From assembly GCA_964511405.1 (NCBI GenBank), contig CAZEFK010000293.1, positions 1 to 7,052 on the forward strand: 7,052 nt of DNA. Direction: 5' to 3'. The notes beneath the pieces are model-generated. The model was not told where the DNA came from and did no database searches. It saw only the letters and a program-made list of their open reading frames with translations. Position 1 is the stretch's first letter. Every line of letters starts with the position of its first letter. Position numbers and translations under genes: made by a program. This stretch comes from CAZEFK01 sp964511405. GTDB lineage: Bacteria; Pseudomonadota; Alphaproteobacteria; Elsterales; Elsteraceae. Below are positions 1-7,052 of this stretch, piece by piece.

Positions 1-2031
1 TCGGGCGCGGTGGTGGAGAAGCGCAAGCTGAACCAGTGGTTCCTGCGCATCACCCACTATGCCGAGGACCTGCTGGCCAGCCTGGCCGGCCTGGAGAACT
101 GGCCCGAGCGCGTGCGCACCATGCAGGAGCGCTGGATCGGGCGCTCCGAGGGCATACGGATTCGCTTCGCCATCGCCGCCCCGCCGGCCGGCCTGGCCAA
201 CACCGGCATCGAGGTCTTCTCGACCCGGGCCGACACGCTGTTCGGCGCCTCGTTCATCGCCATCGCCGCTGCCCATCCCCTGGCCACGGAGCTGGCCAAG
301 GACCGCGCCGACGTCGCGGACTTCATTGCCGAGTGCCAGCGCATCGGCACTTCGGAAGCAGCATTGGAAACGGCCGAGAAGCTGGGCTTCGACACCGGCC
401 TGGCGGTCCAGCATCCGCTGGAGCCGAACCGCACGCTGCCGATCTACATCGCCAATTTCGTGCTGATGGAATATGGCACCGGCGCGATCTTCGGCAGCGC
501 CGGCCACGACCAGCGCGACCTGGACTTCGCCAACAAGTACGGCCTGCCGGTGCTGCCAGTGATCGAGCCGCCGACCGGGCCGATCACGATCACCACCGAG
601 GCCTATACCGGCGAGGGCCAGCTGGTGAATTCCGGCTTCCTGAACGGCCTGGACATCGAATCGGCCAAGCGCGCCGTGGCCGACCGGCTGGAGGCCGACG
701 GCACTGGCCAGCGCGCCACAGTGTGGCGGCTGCGCGACTGGGGTGTCAGCCGCCAGCGCTACTGGGGCTGCCCGATCCCGGTCATCCACTGCCCGCACTG
801 CGGCGTGGTGCCGGTGCCCGACGACCAGCTGCCGGTGCGCCTGCCCGAGGACGTCAGCTTCGACAAGCCGGGCAATCCGCTGGACCACCACCCGACCTGG
901 TCCAAGGTCGCCTGCCCGGCCTGCGGCGGCGCGGCCCGGCGCGAGACCGACACCTTCGACACCTTCTTCGAGTCGTCCTGGTACTTCGCGCGCTTCACCT
1001 CACTGACCGCCGACCGGGCGTTCGCCCGCGATGCCGTCGACCGCTGGCTGCCGGTCGACCAGTACATCGGCGGCATCGAGCATGCCGTGCTGCACCTGCT
1101 CTATTCCCGCTTCTTCACCCGGGCGCTGCGCGACTGCGGCTATCTGGGCATCGCCGAGCCCTTCGCCGGCCTGCTGACCCAGGGCATGGTCTGCCACGAG
1201 ACCTATCGCGACGAGAGCGGCTGGCTGTTCCCCGAGCAGGTGACCCGCCGCGGCGACCAAGTGGTGCGCGTCGACTCGGGGGCGCCGGTCCAGGTCGGCC
1301 GCTCGGAGAAGATGAGCAAGAGCCGCAAGAACGTCGTCGACCCGGCCGAGATCATCGAGCATTACGGCGCCGACACCGCGCGGCTGTACATGCTGTCGGA
1401 CAGCCCGCCGGAGCGCGACCTGGAGTGGACCGACGCCGGCATCGAAGGCGCGTTCCGCTTCGTCAACCGGCTGCACCGCATGGTCGCGGAGCCCGAGCTG
1501 CCGATCGACCTGGCGGCCCCGGCGCCGGCCCAGCTGTCGCCCGCGGCCGAAGCCTGCCGGCGCCAGCTGCACCGGACCATCGCCGCGGTCAGCGAAGACC
1601 TGGAGAAGTTCCGCTTCAACCGCGCCGTCGCGCAGATCCGCACCTTGACCAACGCCATCGGCGAGCTCGAGGCGGCCGTACCAGGCGATCCGTGGATGTA
1701 TGGCCAGGCGCTGCGGACCTTGGCGGTGCTGATCGGTCCGATGATGCCGCACTTGGCCGAGGAGCTGTGGCAACTGCTGGGCCAGCCCGGCCTGCTGTGC
1801 GACCAGCCCTGGCCCGAGGCCGACCCGGCCTATCTGACCGACGACACCGTGACCGTCGCGGTCCAGGTCAACGGCAAGCTGCGCGCGACCCTGGCCCTGC
1901 CCCGCGACCTCGACCAGGGGGCGGCCGAGCGCGCCGCGCTGGCCGAGCCGTCGGTCGCGCGCGCCGTCGACGGCCGGCCGATCCGCAAGGTCGTGGTGGT
2001 CCCGAACCGGATCATCAATGTGGTGGCGTAG
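1..2031 (+). CDS. leuS: Leucyl-tRNA synthetase, 3' part (5' end outside window)
   Basis: Cytoplasmic class I aminoacyl-tRNA synthetase that charges tRNA-Leu with leucine and hydrolyses mischarged products. The frame is open from base 1, giving 676 residues before TAG. The N-terminal Rossmann half with the HIGH motif lies upstream of the window, so no start is assigned. Visible in order (fragment numbering): the CP1 editing domain with TRADTLFG and the GHDQRD motif at 168-173, which carries the conserved editing aspartate; return to the catalytic core at DWGVSRQRYWG (about 245-255); a zinc-ribbon-like pair CPHCG (264) and CPACG (305); the ETDTFDTF and YIGGIEHAVLHLLYSRFF blocks; KMSKS at 437-441, which binds ATP; then the helical anticodon-binding domain and the C-terminal tRNA-binding domain ending in VVVVPNRIINVVA. 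All expected motifs are intact. The last 14 bp overlap lptE, a sign of translational coupling. Confidence 0.97.
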   Translation, partial: SGAVVEKRKLNQWFLRITHYAEDLLASLAGLENWPERVRTMQERWIGRSEGIRIRFAIAAPPAGLANTGIEVFSTRADTLFGASFIAIAAAHPLATELAKDRADVADFIAECQRIGTSEAALETAEKLGFDTGLAVQHPLEPNRTLPIYIANFVLMEYGTGAIFGSAGHDQRDLDFANKYGLPVLPVIEPPTGPITITTEAYTGEGQLVNSGFLNGLDIESAKRAVADRLEADGTGQRATVWRLRDWGVSRQRYWGCPIPVIHCPHCGVVPVPDDQLPVRLPEDVSFDKPGNPLDHHPTWSKVACPACGGAARRETDTFDTFFESSWYFARFTSLTADRAFARDAVDRWLPVDQYIGGIEHAVLHLLYSRFFTRALRDCGYLGIAEPFAGLLTQGMVCHETYRDESGWLFPEQVTRRGDQVVRVDSGAPVQVGRSEKMSKSRKNVVDPAEIIEHYGADTARLYMLSDSPPERDLEWTDAGIEGAFRFVNRLHRMVAEPELPIDLAAPAPAQLSPAAEACRRQLHRTIAAVSEDLEKFRFNRAVAQIRTLTNAIGELEAAVPGDPWMYGQALRTLAVLIGPMMPHLAEELWQLLGQPGLLCDQPWPEADPAYLTDDTVTVAVQVNGKLRATLALPRDLDQGAAERAALAEPSVARAVDGRPIRKVVVVPNRIINVVA

Positions 2032-2530
2032 CCGCCCGCCGCTCGCGGTCCTGCTGGCGCTGGCGCTGGCCGGCTGCGGGCTGCACCCGATCTATGGCGA
2101 CAGCGCCGCCGGCCGCGCCACCGTCGCCGACCTGGCGGCGGTGCGGATCGACGTGATCCAGGAGCGGGTCGGCCAGCAGATGCGCTCCTATCTCGACGAG
2201 CGGATGCATCCCGACGGCGTCACGGCCCCGTCGCGCTACCGGCTGGCGGTCCGGCTCTACGAGGATCGGACCGACCTGGGCCTCAACAAGCAGACCCTGT
2301 CGACGTTCTCGCAGCTGCAGCTCAACGCCAACATCCGCCTGTTCGACGTGAAGACCGGCGCCCAGCTGCTGGACACGACGCTGCACTCGACGACCAGCTA
2401 TGTCGAGCCGACGCCTGGCTTCCCGACGCTGGCCAGCGACAGCGACGCCCGGACCCGGGCCCTGACGACGCTGGGCGACGATATCGTCGCCCGCCTGTCG
2501 CTCTACTTTCAGATCCACCCCACGACCTGA
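2018..2530 (+). CDS. lptE: LPS-assembly lipoprotein LptE
   Basis: Outer-membrane lipoprotein that plugs the LptD barrel and helps insert lipopolysaccharide into the outer leaflet. The 170-residue product begins with a short positive N-terminus (MWWRSR), a hydrophobic stretch rich in Leu and Ala, and a lipobox L17-A-G-C20, so Cys20 should be lipidated after signal peptidase II cleavage. The sequence CGLHPIYG after the cleavage site is typical of alphaproteobacterial LptE (usually CGFxPLYG). The rest (YRLAVRLYEDRTDLG, a TTSYV segment, then a C-terminal helix ending in LYFQIHP) fits the family and its usual length of about 160-180 residues. The ATG lies inside the end of leuS. I see no strong Shine-Dalgarno, so translation probably depends on coupling to leuS. 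Its place between leuS and holA is the common order in Alphaproteobacteria and supports the call. Confidence 0.92.
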   Translation: MWWRSRPPLAVLLALALAGCGLHPIYGDSAAGRATVADLAAVRIDVIQERVGQQMRSYLDERMHPDGVTAPSRYRLAVRLYEDRTDLGLNKQTLSTFSQLQLNANIRLFDVKTGAQLLDTTLHSTTSYVEPTPGFPTLASDSDARTRALTTLGDDIVARLSLYFQIHPTT

Positions 2531-2531
2531 C

Positions 2532-3575
2532 ATGAAGGCAGCGCGGCCCGGCGCTTCGGTCGCCAGCCTGGCCGCCCAGGCCGGCCCGGGCCTGCGCGTC
2601 GTGCTGCTGTTCGGGCCCGACTCCGGCCTCGCCCATGAGCGCGCGACGGCATGGGTGACGCATGTTGCCGAGGATCCGCGCGACGCCTTCCGGGTCGCCG
2701 AGCTGACCGCCGGGCAGCTCAAGGACGATCCGGCGCGGCTGGCCGACGAGGCGGCCGCCCTGTCGATGATCGGCGGCCGGCGCGTCGTCTGGATCCGCGA
2801 CCTCACCGACAGCGTCGGCGGCGCGGTGCTGGCCGAATTCATGGGCAATCCGGTCGGCGACGCCCTGGTGGTGGCCGAGGCCGGCGACCTGCCCAGCCGC
2901 TCGACCCTGCGCAAGGCCGCCGAGGCGTCGCCCACCGCCCTGGCGATCGCCTGCTATCACGACAATGCCCGCGACATTGCCGGCGTGATCCAGGAAGGCC
3001 TCGCCGCGCACGGCCTCGCCGTCGCGCCCGACGCCGTCGAGTACCTGGTCGAGCGGCTGGGCGGCGACCGGCTGATCACGCGCAGCGAGATCGACAAGCT
3101 GGGGCTGTACATGAGCGGCGCCGGCCGGGTCGAGCGCGCGGATGCCATGCGCGCGGTCGGCGACAGCGCGGTGCTGTCGGTCGAGGACGTGATCCAGGCG
3201 GCGCTGCAGGGCGACGTGCCGGCGCTCAGCCGCTCGCTGCATCGCGCCTTGCAAGAGGGCGAATCGCCCGTCGGCATCGTGCGCATGGCCCTGCGCCAGT
3301 TCCAGCGGCTGCACCTGGCGGCCCTGCTGGCCGAAGCTGGCCGGCCAATCGCCGACGCCATCGGCCAGCTCCGGCCGCCGCCCTTCCCGCGCGAGCGCGA
3401 ACGAATGGCCGTCCTGCTTCAGCGCTGGCGCGCCGCCGACCTGGCTGCCGCCTGCACCCGCCTGCTCGAGACCGAACAGCAATGCAAGTCGACCGGGATC
3501 CCGGCCGATTGCGCCTTGGACCGCAGCCTGATCCAGATCGCAACGTTGCCGCGGCGGGCGCGCGCCGGGCGGTAG
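2532..3575 (+). CDS. holA: DNA polymerase III delta subunit
   Basis: Delta subunit of the clamp-loader complex, which opens the beta clamp and helps load it on primed DNA. The 347-residue product has the family layout: an N-terminal AAA+-like domain starting near LRVVLLFGPDSGL (21-33) with no functional Walker A, as expected for delta; the block ALSMIGGRRVVWIRDLTDS (77-95), the usual signature of the fold; the second domain with YLVERLGGDRLITRSEIDKL; and a C-terminal helical collar domain containing VGIVRMALRQFQRL and ending near ALDRSLIQIATLP. The ATG is 1 bp after the lptE stop (TGA C ATG), so the two are almost certainly co-translated. A short basic tail (RRARAGR) precedes TAG. The stop lies 7 bp from the stop of the converging small rpn-derived gene, and the last bases of holA seem to be part of the duplicated segment described there. 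Confidence 0.95.
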   Translation: MKAARPGASVASLAAQAGPGLRVVLLFGPDSGLAHERATAWVTHVAEDPRDAFRVAELTAGQLKDDPARLADEAAALSMIGGRRVVWIRDLTDSVGGAVLAEFMGNPVGDALVVAEAGDLPSRSTLRKAAEASPTALAIACYHDNARDIAGVIQEGLAAHGLAVAPDAVEYLVERLGGDRLITRSEIDKLGLYMSGAGRVERADAMRAVGDSAVLSVEDVIQAALQGDVPALSRSLHRALQEGESPVGIVRMALRQFQRLHLAALLAEAGRPIADAIGQLRPPPFPRERERMAVLLQRWRAADLAAACTRLLETEQQCKSTGIPADCALDRSLIQIATLPRRARAGR

Positions 3576-3582
3576 CGCGGGG

Positions 3583-3849
3583 TCAGCGCGACGGATCGGC
3601 GGGAAAGATCTCCGACAGGGGTCTGCGGTCCATCAGCCGATCCATCCAAATATCGAGCTGCTCGCTGTCGGCCACCTGGACCCGGGCTTCGATGGTGGGA
3701 GCCAGGTCGCCAAAGCGCCGCCGCAGCAGACGCAACAGCACCTCGGCCTTTGTCTTAACCTTCGCTTCGGCTTTGGCTTCAGCTTTCGCTTGGGCTTTCG
3801 CCTCGGCTTCCCATTCGGCCTTCAGCTGCTGTGCCGCCAGGGACATCAT
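3583..3849 (-). CDS. Stand-alone Rpn C-terminal domain protein (RpnS-like, candidate antitoxin)
   Basis: An 88-residue product that duplicates only the C-terminal part of the upstream rpn gene. It starts MMSLAAQQLKAEW, continues in an Ala/Lys/Glu-rich, probably helical stretch (AEAK repeated four times, then VKTK), and ends in a DUF4351-like domain (LLRLLRRRFGDLAP to SEIFPADPSR). It lacks the nuclease domain and its catalytic D and E-x-K residues. By hand alignment, 19 of 20 residues around the start region and 37 of the last 54 match the full-length protein. I chose the ATG at 3849 because AGGAGAGG sits 3 bases upstream. An ATG at 3870 (95 residues) and a TTG at 3969 (128 residues, overlapping rpn in another frame) are possible; residues before 3870 do not look Rpn-like. 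In E. coli, the C-terminal products of Rpn genes inhibit the full-length nuclease; a similar role here is inference. A decaying gene remnant is the alternative. Confidence 0.6.
   Translation of the reverse strand: MMSLAAQQLKAEWEAEAKAQAKAEAKAEAKVKTKAEVLLRLLRRRFGDLAPTIEARVQVADSEQLDIWMDRLMDRRPLSEIFPADPSR
3748..3807 (-). repeat. 12-bp coding repeat (Ala-Glu-Ala-Lys units)
   Basis: Four imperfect 12-bp units (3760-3807) encode AEAK, AQAK, AEAK and AEAK, followed by a degenerate fifth unit, VKTK (3748-3759). The full-length rpn has only a single QAQAK at this place, so the small gene gained exactly 16 residues. The encoded segment should form an extended charged helix or coiled coil linking the start of the small protein to its DUF4351-like part. 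Confidence 0.75.
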
Positions 3850-3860
3850 CTGCCTCTCCT
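3847..3860 (-). promoter_or_regulatory. Ribosome-binding site of the small rpn-derived gene
   Basis: AGGAGAGG (3853-3860, minus strand) precedes a pair of ATG codons by 3 bases. It is the duplicated counterpart of the internal site in rpn and differs by one transposed base pair (AGGAGAGG for AGGAGGAG), keeping a good purine-rich sequence and the same spacing. This decides the start chosen for the small gene and gives it its own translation signal, 53 bases downstream of the rpn stop. Confidence 0.5.
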
Positions 3861-3887
3861 GTCCAGGCATGATCTCCAAAACCTCGC

Positions 3888-4164
3888 GCGGTAGCCGCCG
3901 GGTCAGTGCGACGGATCGGCAGGAAAGATCTCCGACACGCTGCCGGCGTACATCAGCTGATCCAGCCAAGTATCGAGCTGCTCGCTATCGGCCGCCTGAA
4001 TCCGGGCTTCGACCATGGGCGCCAGGTCGCCAAAGCGATGCCGCAGCTGACGCAGCAGTATCTCGGTCTTCGCCTGGGCCTGCCACTCGGCCTTCAGTTG
4101 CTGTGCCGCCAGGGACATCATCTGCTCCTCCTGTCCAGGCATGATCTCCGCCAGGACCTCCCGC
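3888..4164. repeat. Tandem duplication, right copy
   Basis: Right unit, 277 bp, containing the 3' end of the full-length rpn and the bases just past its stop. It begins with gcggtagccgccgggtcag, which resembles the holA stop region (gcggtagcgcggggtcag at 3569). This suggests that the duplicated segment originally spanned the holA/rpn boundary. Homology ends at acctcccgc, after which only the full-length gene continues. The two units abut with a 2-base overlap (gc). Confidence 0.8.
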
Positions 4165-4865
4165 AGGATGCTGGCTTCGACCTCGGTCGGCTCCCATAAA
4201 ATATAGCGGATCAAGGCCAGCAGGTCATCGAAGCCCAGGGCCAGCGCCGCCCGCCCCAGGGTTGACAGCGTCGCACGCAGGTCCTCGGTCCGGGATCCGT
4301 ATTTGAGGATCAGGAAGCCGACGCGCAACACCGCGTTGGCGGACAGGCTGATATCGTCGATTCGGCCGACATCGACCAGGACGTATTGGAAATCCGCCAG
4401 CCACGGCCGTAGCGCTTCTCCGGCGTCGACCGCCGCCGCCAGGGACAGCGGGACCTGCCACTCGGCCTGGCCGTGATAGACCACGACCGACAGGACCGCC
4501 GGCAACGGGCGGAGCGCCCCGCCCTCGCCGCGTCCCTCGGTCCGGTCCCACCATTCCAGGATCTGCGTCTTGTAGCCGAGCAGCTGCAGGCCGACGCGCG
4601 GATCGGGCGCCGATTTGTGCTCCACGACGGCGTGAATATAGAGCGGCGGCCGGCCGTCCAGCATCCGAACGCGGTACAGCCGGTCGGTCCGATATTCGCG
4701 CAATTCGGCTGGGACGAAGGAGCCTGGCAACAGCTCGGGCGGCTCCGGCGCAAGCTGGCGGACGACCTCCGGCGGCAGCCGTTCGCGCAGCAACGCTCCG
4801 GCCGCACCCGGCTGATCGAGCAGGCGCTTGAAGAACTGGTCGTGGCGCTGGATCAGCCGCGGCAC
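3903..4865 (-). CDS. Rpn-family recombination-promoting nuclease / putative transposase (PD-(D/E)XK, full length)
   Basis: A 320-residue protein of the Rpn/YhgA-like group (Transposase_31-type PD-(D/E)XK nuclease domain), with a DUF4351-like C-terminus. Family members are DNA endonucleases that promote recombination in E. coli, and some act as toxic antiphage proteins. Visible: the N-terminal HDQFFKRLLDQP (8-19); candidate active-site residues Asp61 in TDRLYRV and Glu82-x-Lys84 in VVEHKSAPDP; the following Gln94 and Tyr98 in LQLLGYKTQIL; a beta-rich core with LPAVLSVVVYHG (121-132); and from Met249 a helical stretch followed by LLRQLRHRFGDLAP to the end. All nuclease motifs are intact, so it should be active. 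The start is GTG: an in-frame TGA lies at 4896-4898 and no other start codon occurs between, so GTG is forced, although no good Shine-Dalgarno precedes it. It begins 10 bp after the parB stop, so it may be co-transcribed with parAB. Confidence 0.85.
   Translation of the reverse strand: MPRLIQRHDQFFKRLLDQPGAAGALLRERLPPEVVRQLAPEPPELLPGSFVPAELREYRTDRLYRVRMLDGRPPLYIHAVVEHKSAPDPRVGLQLLGYKTQILEWWDRTEGRGEGGALRPLPAVLSVVVYHGQAEWQVPLSLAAAVDAGEALRPWLADFQYVLVDVGRIDDISLSANAVLRVGFLILKYGSRTEDLRATLSTLGRAALALGFDDLLALIRYILWEPTEVEASILREVLAEIMPGQEEQMMSLAAQQLKAEWQAQAKTEILLRQLRHRFGDLAPMVEARIQAADSEQLDTWLDQLMYAGSVSEIFPADPSH
4119..4132 (-). promoter_or_regulatory. Internal ribosome-binding site and start inside rpn
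   Basis: On the minus strand AGGAGGAG (4125-4132) is followed after 3 bases by two consecutive ATG codons (Met249 and Met250 of rpn, first ATG at 4119-4121). The AGGAG core therefore lies 6-9 bases from the ATGs. This is the strongest Shine-Dalgarno I found in the window, and much better than the one in front of the rpn GTG. Initiation here would give a 72-residue protein (3903-4121) holding only the C-terminal domain. E. coli rpn genes are known to make such a short product (RpnS) from an internal start. Use of this site is inferred from sequence only; the bases also encode Gln-Glu-Glu-Gln and could be coincidental. Confidence 0.5.
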
Positions 4866-4875
4866 GGGCGCGGGA

Positions 4876-5732
4876 CTACCGCCGGCCCTCCGCCGTCAGG
4901 CTGTGGATCACGGTGTCGAGCTGGTCGAGTGTGCGATAGTGGATCACCACGCGGCCGGCGTCGCCGCGCGGATCGATTTCGACCTTGAGTCCGAGCGCCT
5001 GGCTGAGGTCGCGCGCCAACGCCAGGGTGTCGGCGTCGGGCTGGGGCCTGGCAGGCGCCGGTGCCGGCGGCGCCTTGGCGACTGCGGCCAGGCGCTCGGC
5101 GTCGCGGACCGACAGCCCCTTGTCGACGATATCGGCGGCCAGCCGTTCCGGCTCACCGGCGGTGATCAGGGCCCGGGCATGGCCGGCCGTCAGCCGGCCG
5201 TCGGTCAGCATCTGCTGCACCGACGGCGGCAGCGTCAGCAAGCGAAGCAGATTGGCGATGTGGCTCCGGCTCTTGCCGACCGCCTTGGCCAGCGCCTCCT
5301 GGGTGTAGCTGAACTCTTCGATCAGCCGCTTGTAGCCCTCGGCCTCCTCCAGCGCCGTCAGGTCCTCGCGCTGGATGTTCTCGACCAGCGCCAGTTCGAG
5401 GGCGGCGCGATCGGTCAAGTCGCGGACGATCGCCGGGACTTCGTGCAGCTGGGCGGCCTGGGCGGCGCGCCAGCGCCGTTCGCCGGCGACGATTTCGTAG
5501 CGCTCGGCGGCCCCCGGCCGGCGACGGACCAGGAGCGGCTGCAGGATGCCCTGCTCGCGCACCGAGTCGACCAGCGCCGTCATGGCCTCTTCGTCGAACC
5601 GGCGCCGCGGCTGGTAGCGGCCGGGCTCCAGCAGCTCGATCGGCAGGCTGCGCTGGGCGTGGCCGTCATTGGCGGCGTCGGCGTCGCCGAGCAGGGCCGA
5701 CAGGCCCCGGCCCAGGGGCTTCATGGCGCGGC

Positions 5733-5736
<4 letters not shown>
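4876..5736 (-). CDS. parB: Chromosome partitioning protein ParB
   Basis: Centromere-binding CTPase that loads at parS sites, spreads as a DNA clamp and works with ParA to move and organise the origin region. The 286-residue product shows every expected part: an N-terminal ParA-contacting LGRGLSALLG (8-17); the ParB/Srx CTP-binding domain with GERRWRA (85-91) and ENIQREDL (119-126); a helix-turn-helix region at about 144-167 (YTQEALAKAVGKSRSHIANL); an Ala/Pro linker (221-234); and a C-terminal dimerisation domain (235-286). The ATG overlaps the parA stop as ATGA, indicating coupled translation. A second in-frame ATG four codons later (MKPLGRG) is a possible start. Length is normal. The rpn gene follows 10 bp after the TAG. 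Confidence 0.96.
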
Positions 5737-6513
<777 letters not shown>

Positions 6514-6521
<8 letters not shown>

Positions 6522-7052
6522 GCCGAATGGACTCCAGGGTCAGGATCGCGCCCGCCGGATCGGTTCGGCTGGGCGTCGGCGTGCAGGTGAAGTGCCAGGC
6601 GGCACGGGCGTCGGCGACCTCGGCCGACCACGCGGCACCCTTCAGGAGGACGGCCCGGCCGGTGGGCTTCAAGATCCGCGCCGCATAGTGCAATAGGCGA
6701 TCCAGGGGCGCCAGCGCCCGCGCGGTGACGGCCGCGGCGGTCAGGGAAACCGCTTCAATCCTGGTGTTGTGGATGGTCACGACGGCACCGGCGGCGCGCG
6801 CCGCTTCGCGCAGGAAGGCCGCCTTGCGCGAATCGGCCTCCACCAGATGGACGTCCGGAGCCCCGAGGACGGCAAGAACCAGCCCCGGAAACCCGGCGCC
6901 GCTGCCCAGATCCACGATCGGCCCGTGCGCCGGCAACAGCGGCAGCACCTGCGCCGAGTCGAGCATGTGGCGACGCCAGAGATCGTCGAGCGTGGCCCGG
7001 GCAACCAGGTTGATGGTCGGCTGCCACCGGCGCAGGATCTCGGCATAGCGGT
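6514..7052 (-). CDS. rsmG: 16S rRNA (guanine527-N7)-methyltransferase RsmG, 5' end outside window
   Basis: SAM-dependent methyltransferase that makes m7G527 in 16S rRNA (also called GidB). The frame is open to the window end, giving 178 residues; the first in-window ATG at 6966 is internal, because the codons before it read RWQPTINLVARATLDDLWRR, typical RsmG N-terminal sequence. The SAM-binding motif VDLGSGAGFPGL lies at about 6884-6916, followed by VHLVEADSRKAAFLRE and, further on, the TARALAPLDRLL motif. RsmG is normally about 200-220 residues, so only a few tens of residues should be missing. The stop lies just inside the parA start (8-bp overlap). Confidence 0.94.

Larger units (their letters stand above)
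3569..3889. repeat. Tandem duplication, left copy
   Basis: Left unit of a direct repeat, 321 bp, starting with gcggtagc, which includes the last codon and stop of holA, and running through the small rpn-derived gene to acctcgcgc. It aligns along its whole length to 3888-4164, at roughly 80% by eye. The indels I see are a 48-bp expansion (four 12-bp units) and a 3-bp loss, both in frame, and one 1-bp difference outside the coding part, between the two stop codons. Confidence 0.8.

Noticed and set aside
3551..3572. GC palindrome (ggcgcgcgcc) near the end of holA as a terminator
   Set aside because: It lies within holA codons, has no loop to speak of and no following T-run on either strand; such palindromes are expected by chance at this GC content.
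3850..3969. Frameshift fusion between the full-length rpn and the small copy, giving a protein with two C-terminal domains
   Set aside because: The small frame is open back to 3969 and overlaps the rpn end, but I see no slippery heptamer or stimulatory structure, and the small copy has its own ribosome-binding site. Independent initiation is simpler.
36..4144. Long overlapping open frames within leuS, lptE and holA, such as 36-2156 (+), 2015-2935 (-), 2322-3482 (-) and 2651-4144 (+)
   Set aside because: They have low-complexity Arg/Ala/Gly/Pro-rich translations typical of off-frame reading in GC-rich DNA, match no family I recognise, and lie over genes with intact conserved motifs.
3569..4865. 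Insertion sequence or transposon, given the putative-transposase label of the Rpn family
   Set aside because: No terminal inverted repeats or target-site duplication are visible around the genes, and the direct repeats here are a partial gene duplication. Rpn proteins are nucleases without known transposon ends.
4903..4911. Near match to a DnaA box (tgtggatca) at the end of parB
   Set aside because: It is a single 8-of-9 match inside coding sequence, with no cluster of boxes or AT-rich unwinding region nearby. There is no support for an origin here.

Overview
The window is about 7 kb of very GC-rich chromosome, almost all coding, and reads as core genome of an alphaproteobacterium. The gene set and order (leuS-lptE-holA facing rsmG-parA-parB), the alphaproteobacterial style of LptE and LeuRS, and the LGRGL-type ParB N-terminus fit the Rhodospirillales and relatives. 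That placement comes from family recognition, not from a search.

Plus strand, 1-3575: the 3' part of leuS (leucyl-tRNA synthetase, truncated by the window start), lptE (LPS-assembly lipoprotein) and holA (DNA polymerase III delta). They are packed as an operon: leuS and lptE overlap by 14 bp, and lptE and holA are 1 bp apart.

Minus strand, 7052 down to 3583: rsmG (16S rRNA m7G methyltransferase, 5' end outside the window), parA and parB (chromosome partitioning), then a full-length Rpn-family PD-(D/E)XK nuclease gene and a small gene that is a tandem duplicate of only the Rpn C-terminal part. rsmG/parA overlap by 8 bp, parA/parB by 4 bp (ATGA), and rpn starts 10 bp after parB, so all five could be read from one transcript. 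The two gene blocks converge, with only 7 bp between the holA stop and the stop of the small gene.

The accessory part is the rpn pair at 3583-4865. The C-terminal part of an Rpn nuclease is known in E. coli to be made separately from an internal start (RpnS) and to neutralise the full-length nuclease (RpnL) in antiphage defence. Here the full-length gene carries a strong internal Shine-Dalgarno with an ATG pair at just such a place. The same C-terminal segment, with a similar ribosome-binding site, is also present as a separate gene downstream. All indels inside the coding part of the two copies are multiples of three. This suggests, by inference, a toxin/antitoxin-like nuclease module in which the intragenic antitoxin has been duplicated into its own gene, placed between parB and holA. 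No RNA genes, CRISPR array, insertion sequence or convincing terminator were seen, and no gene-free stretch exceeds about 60 bp.
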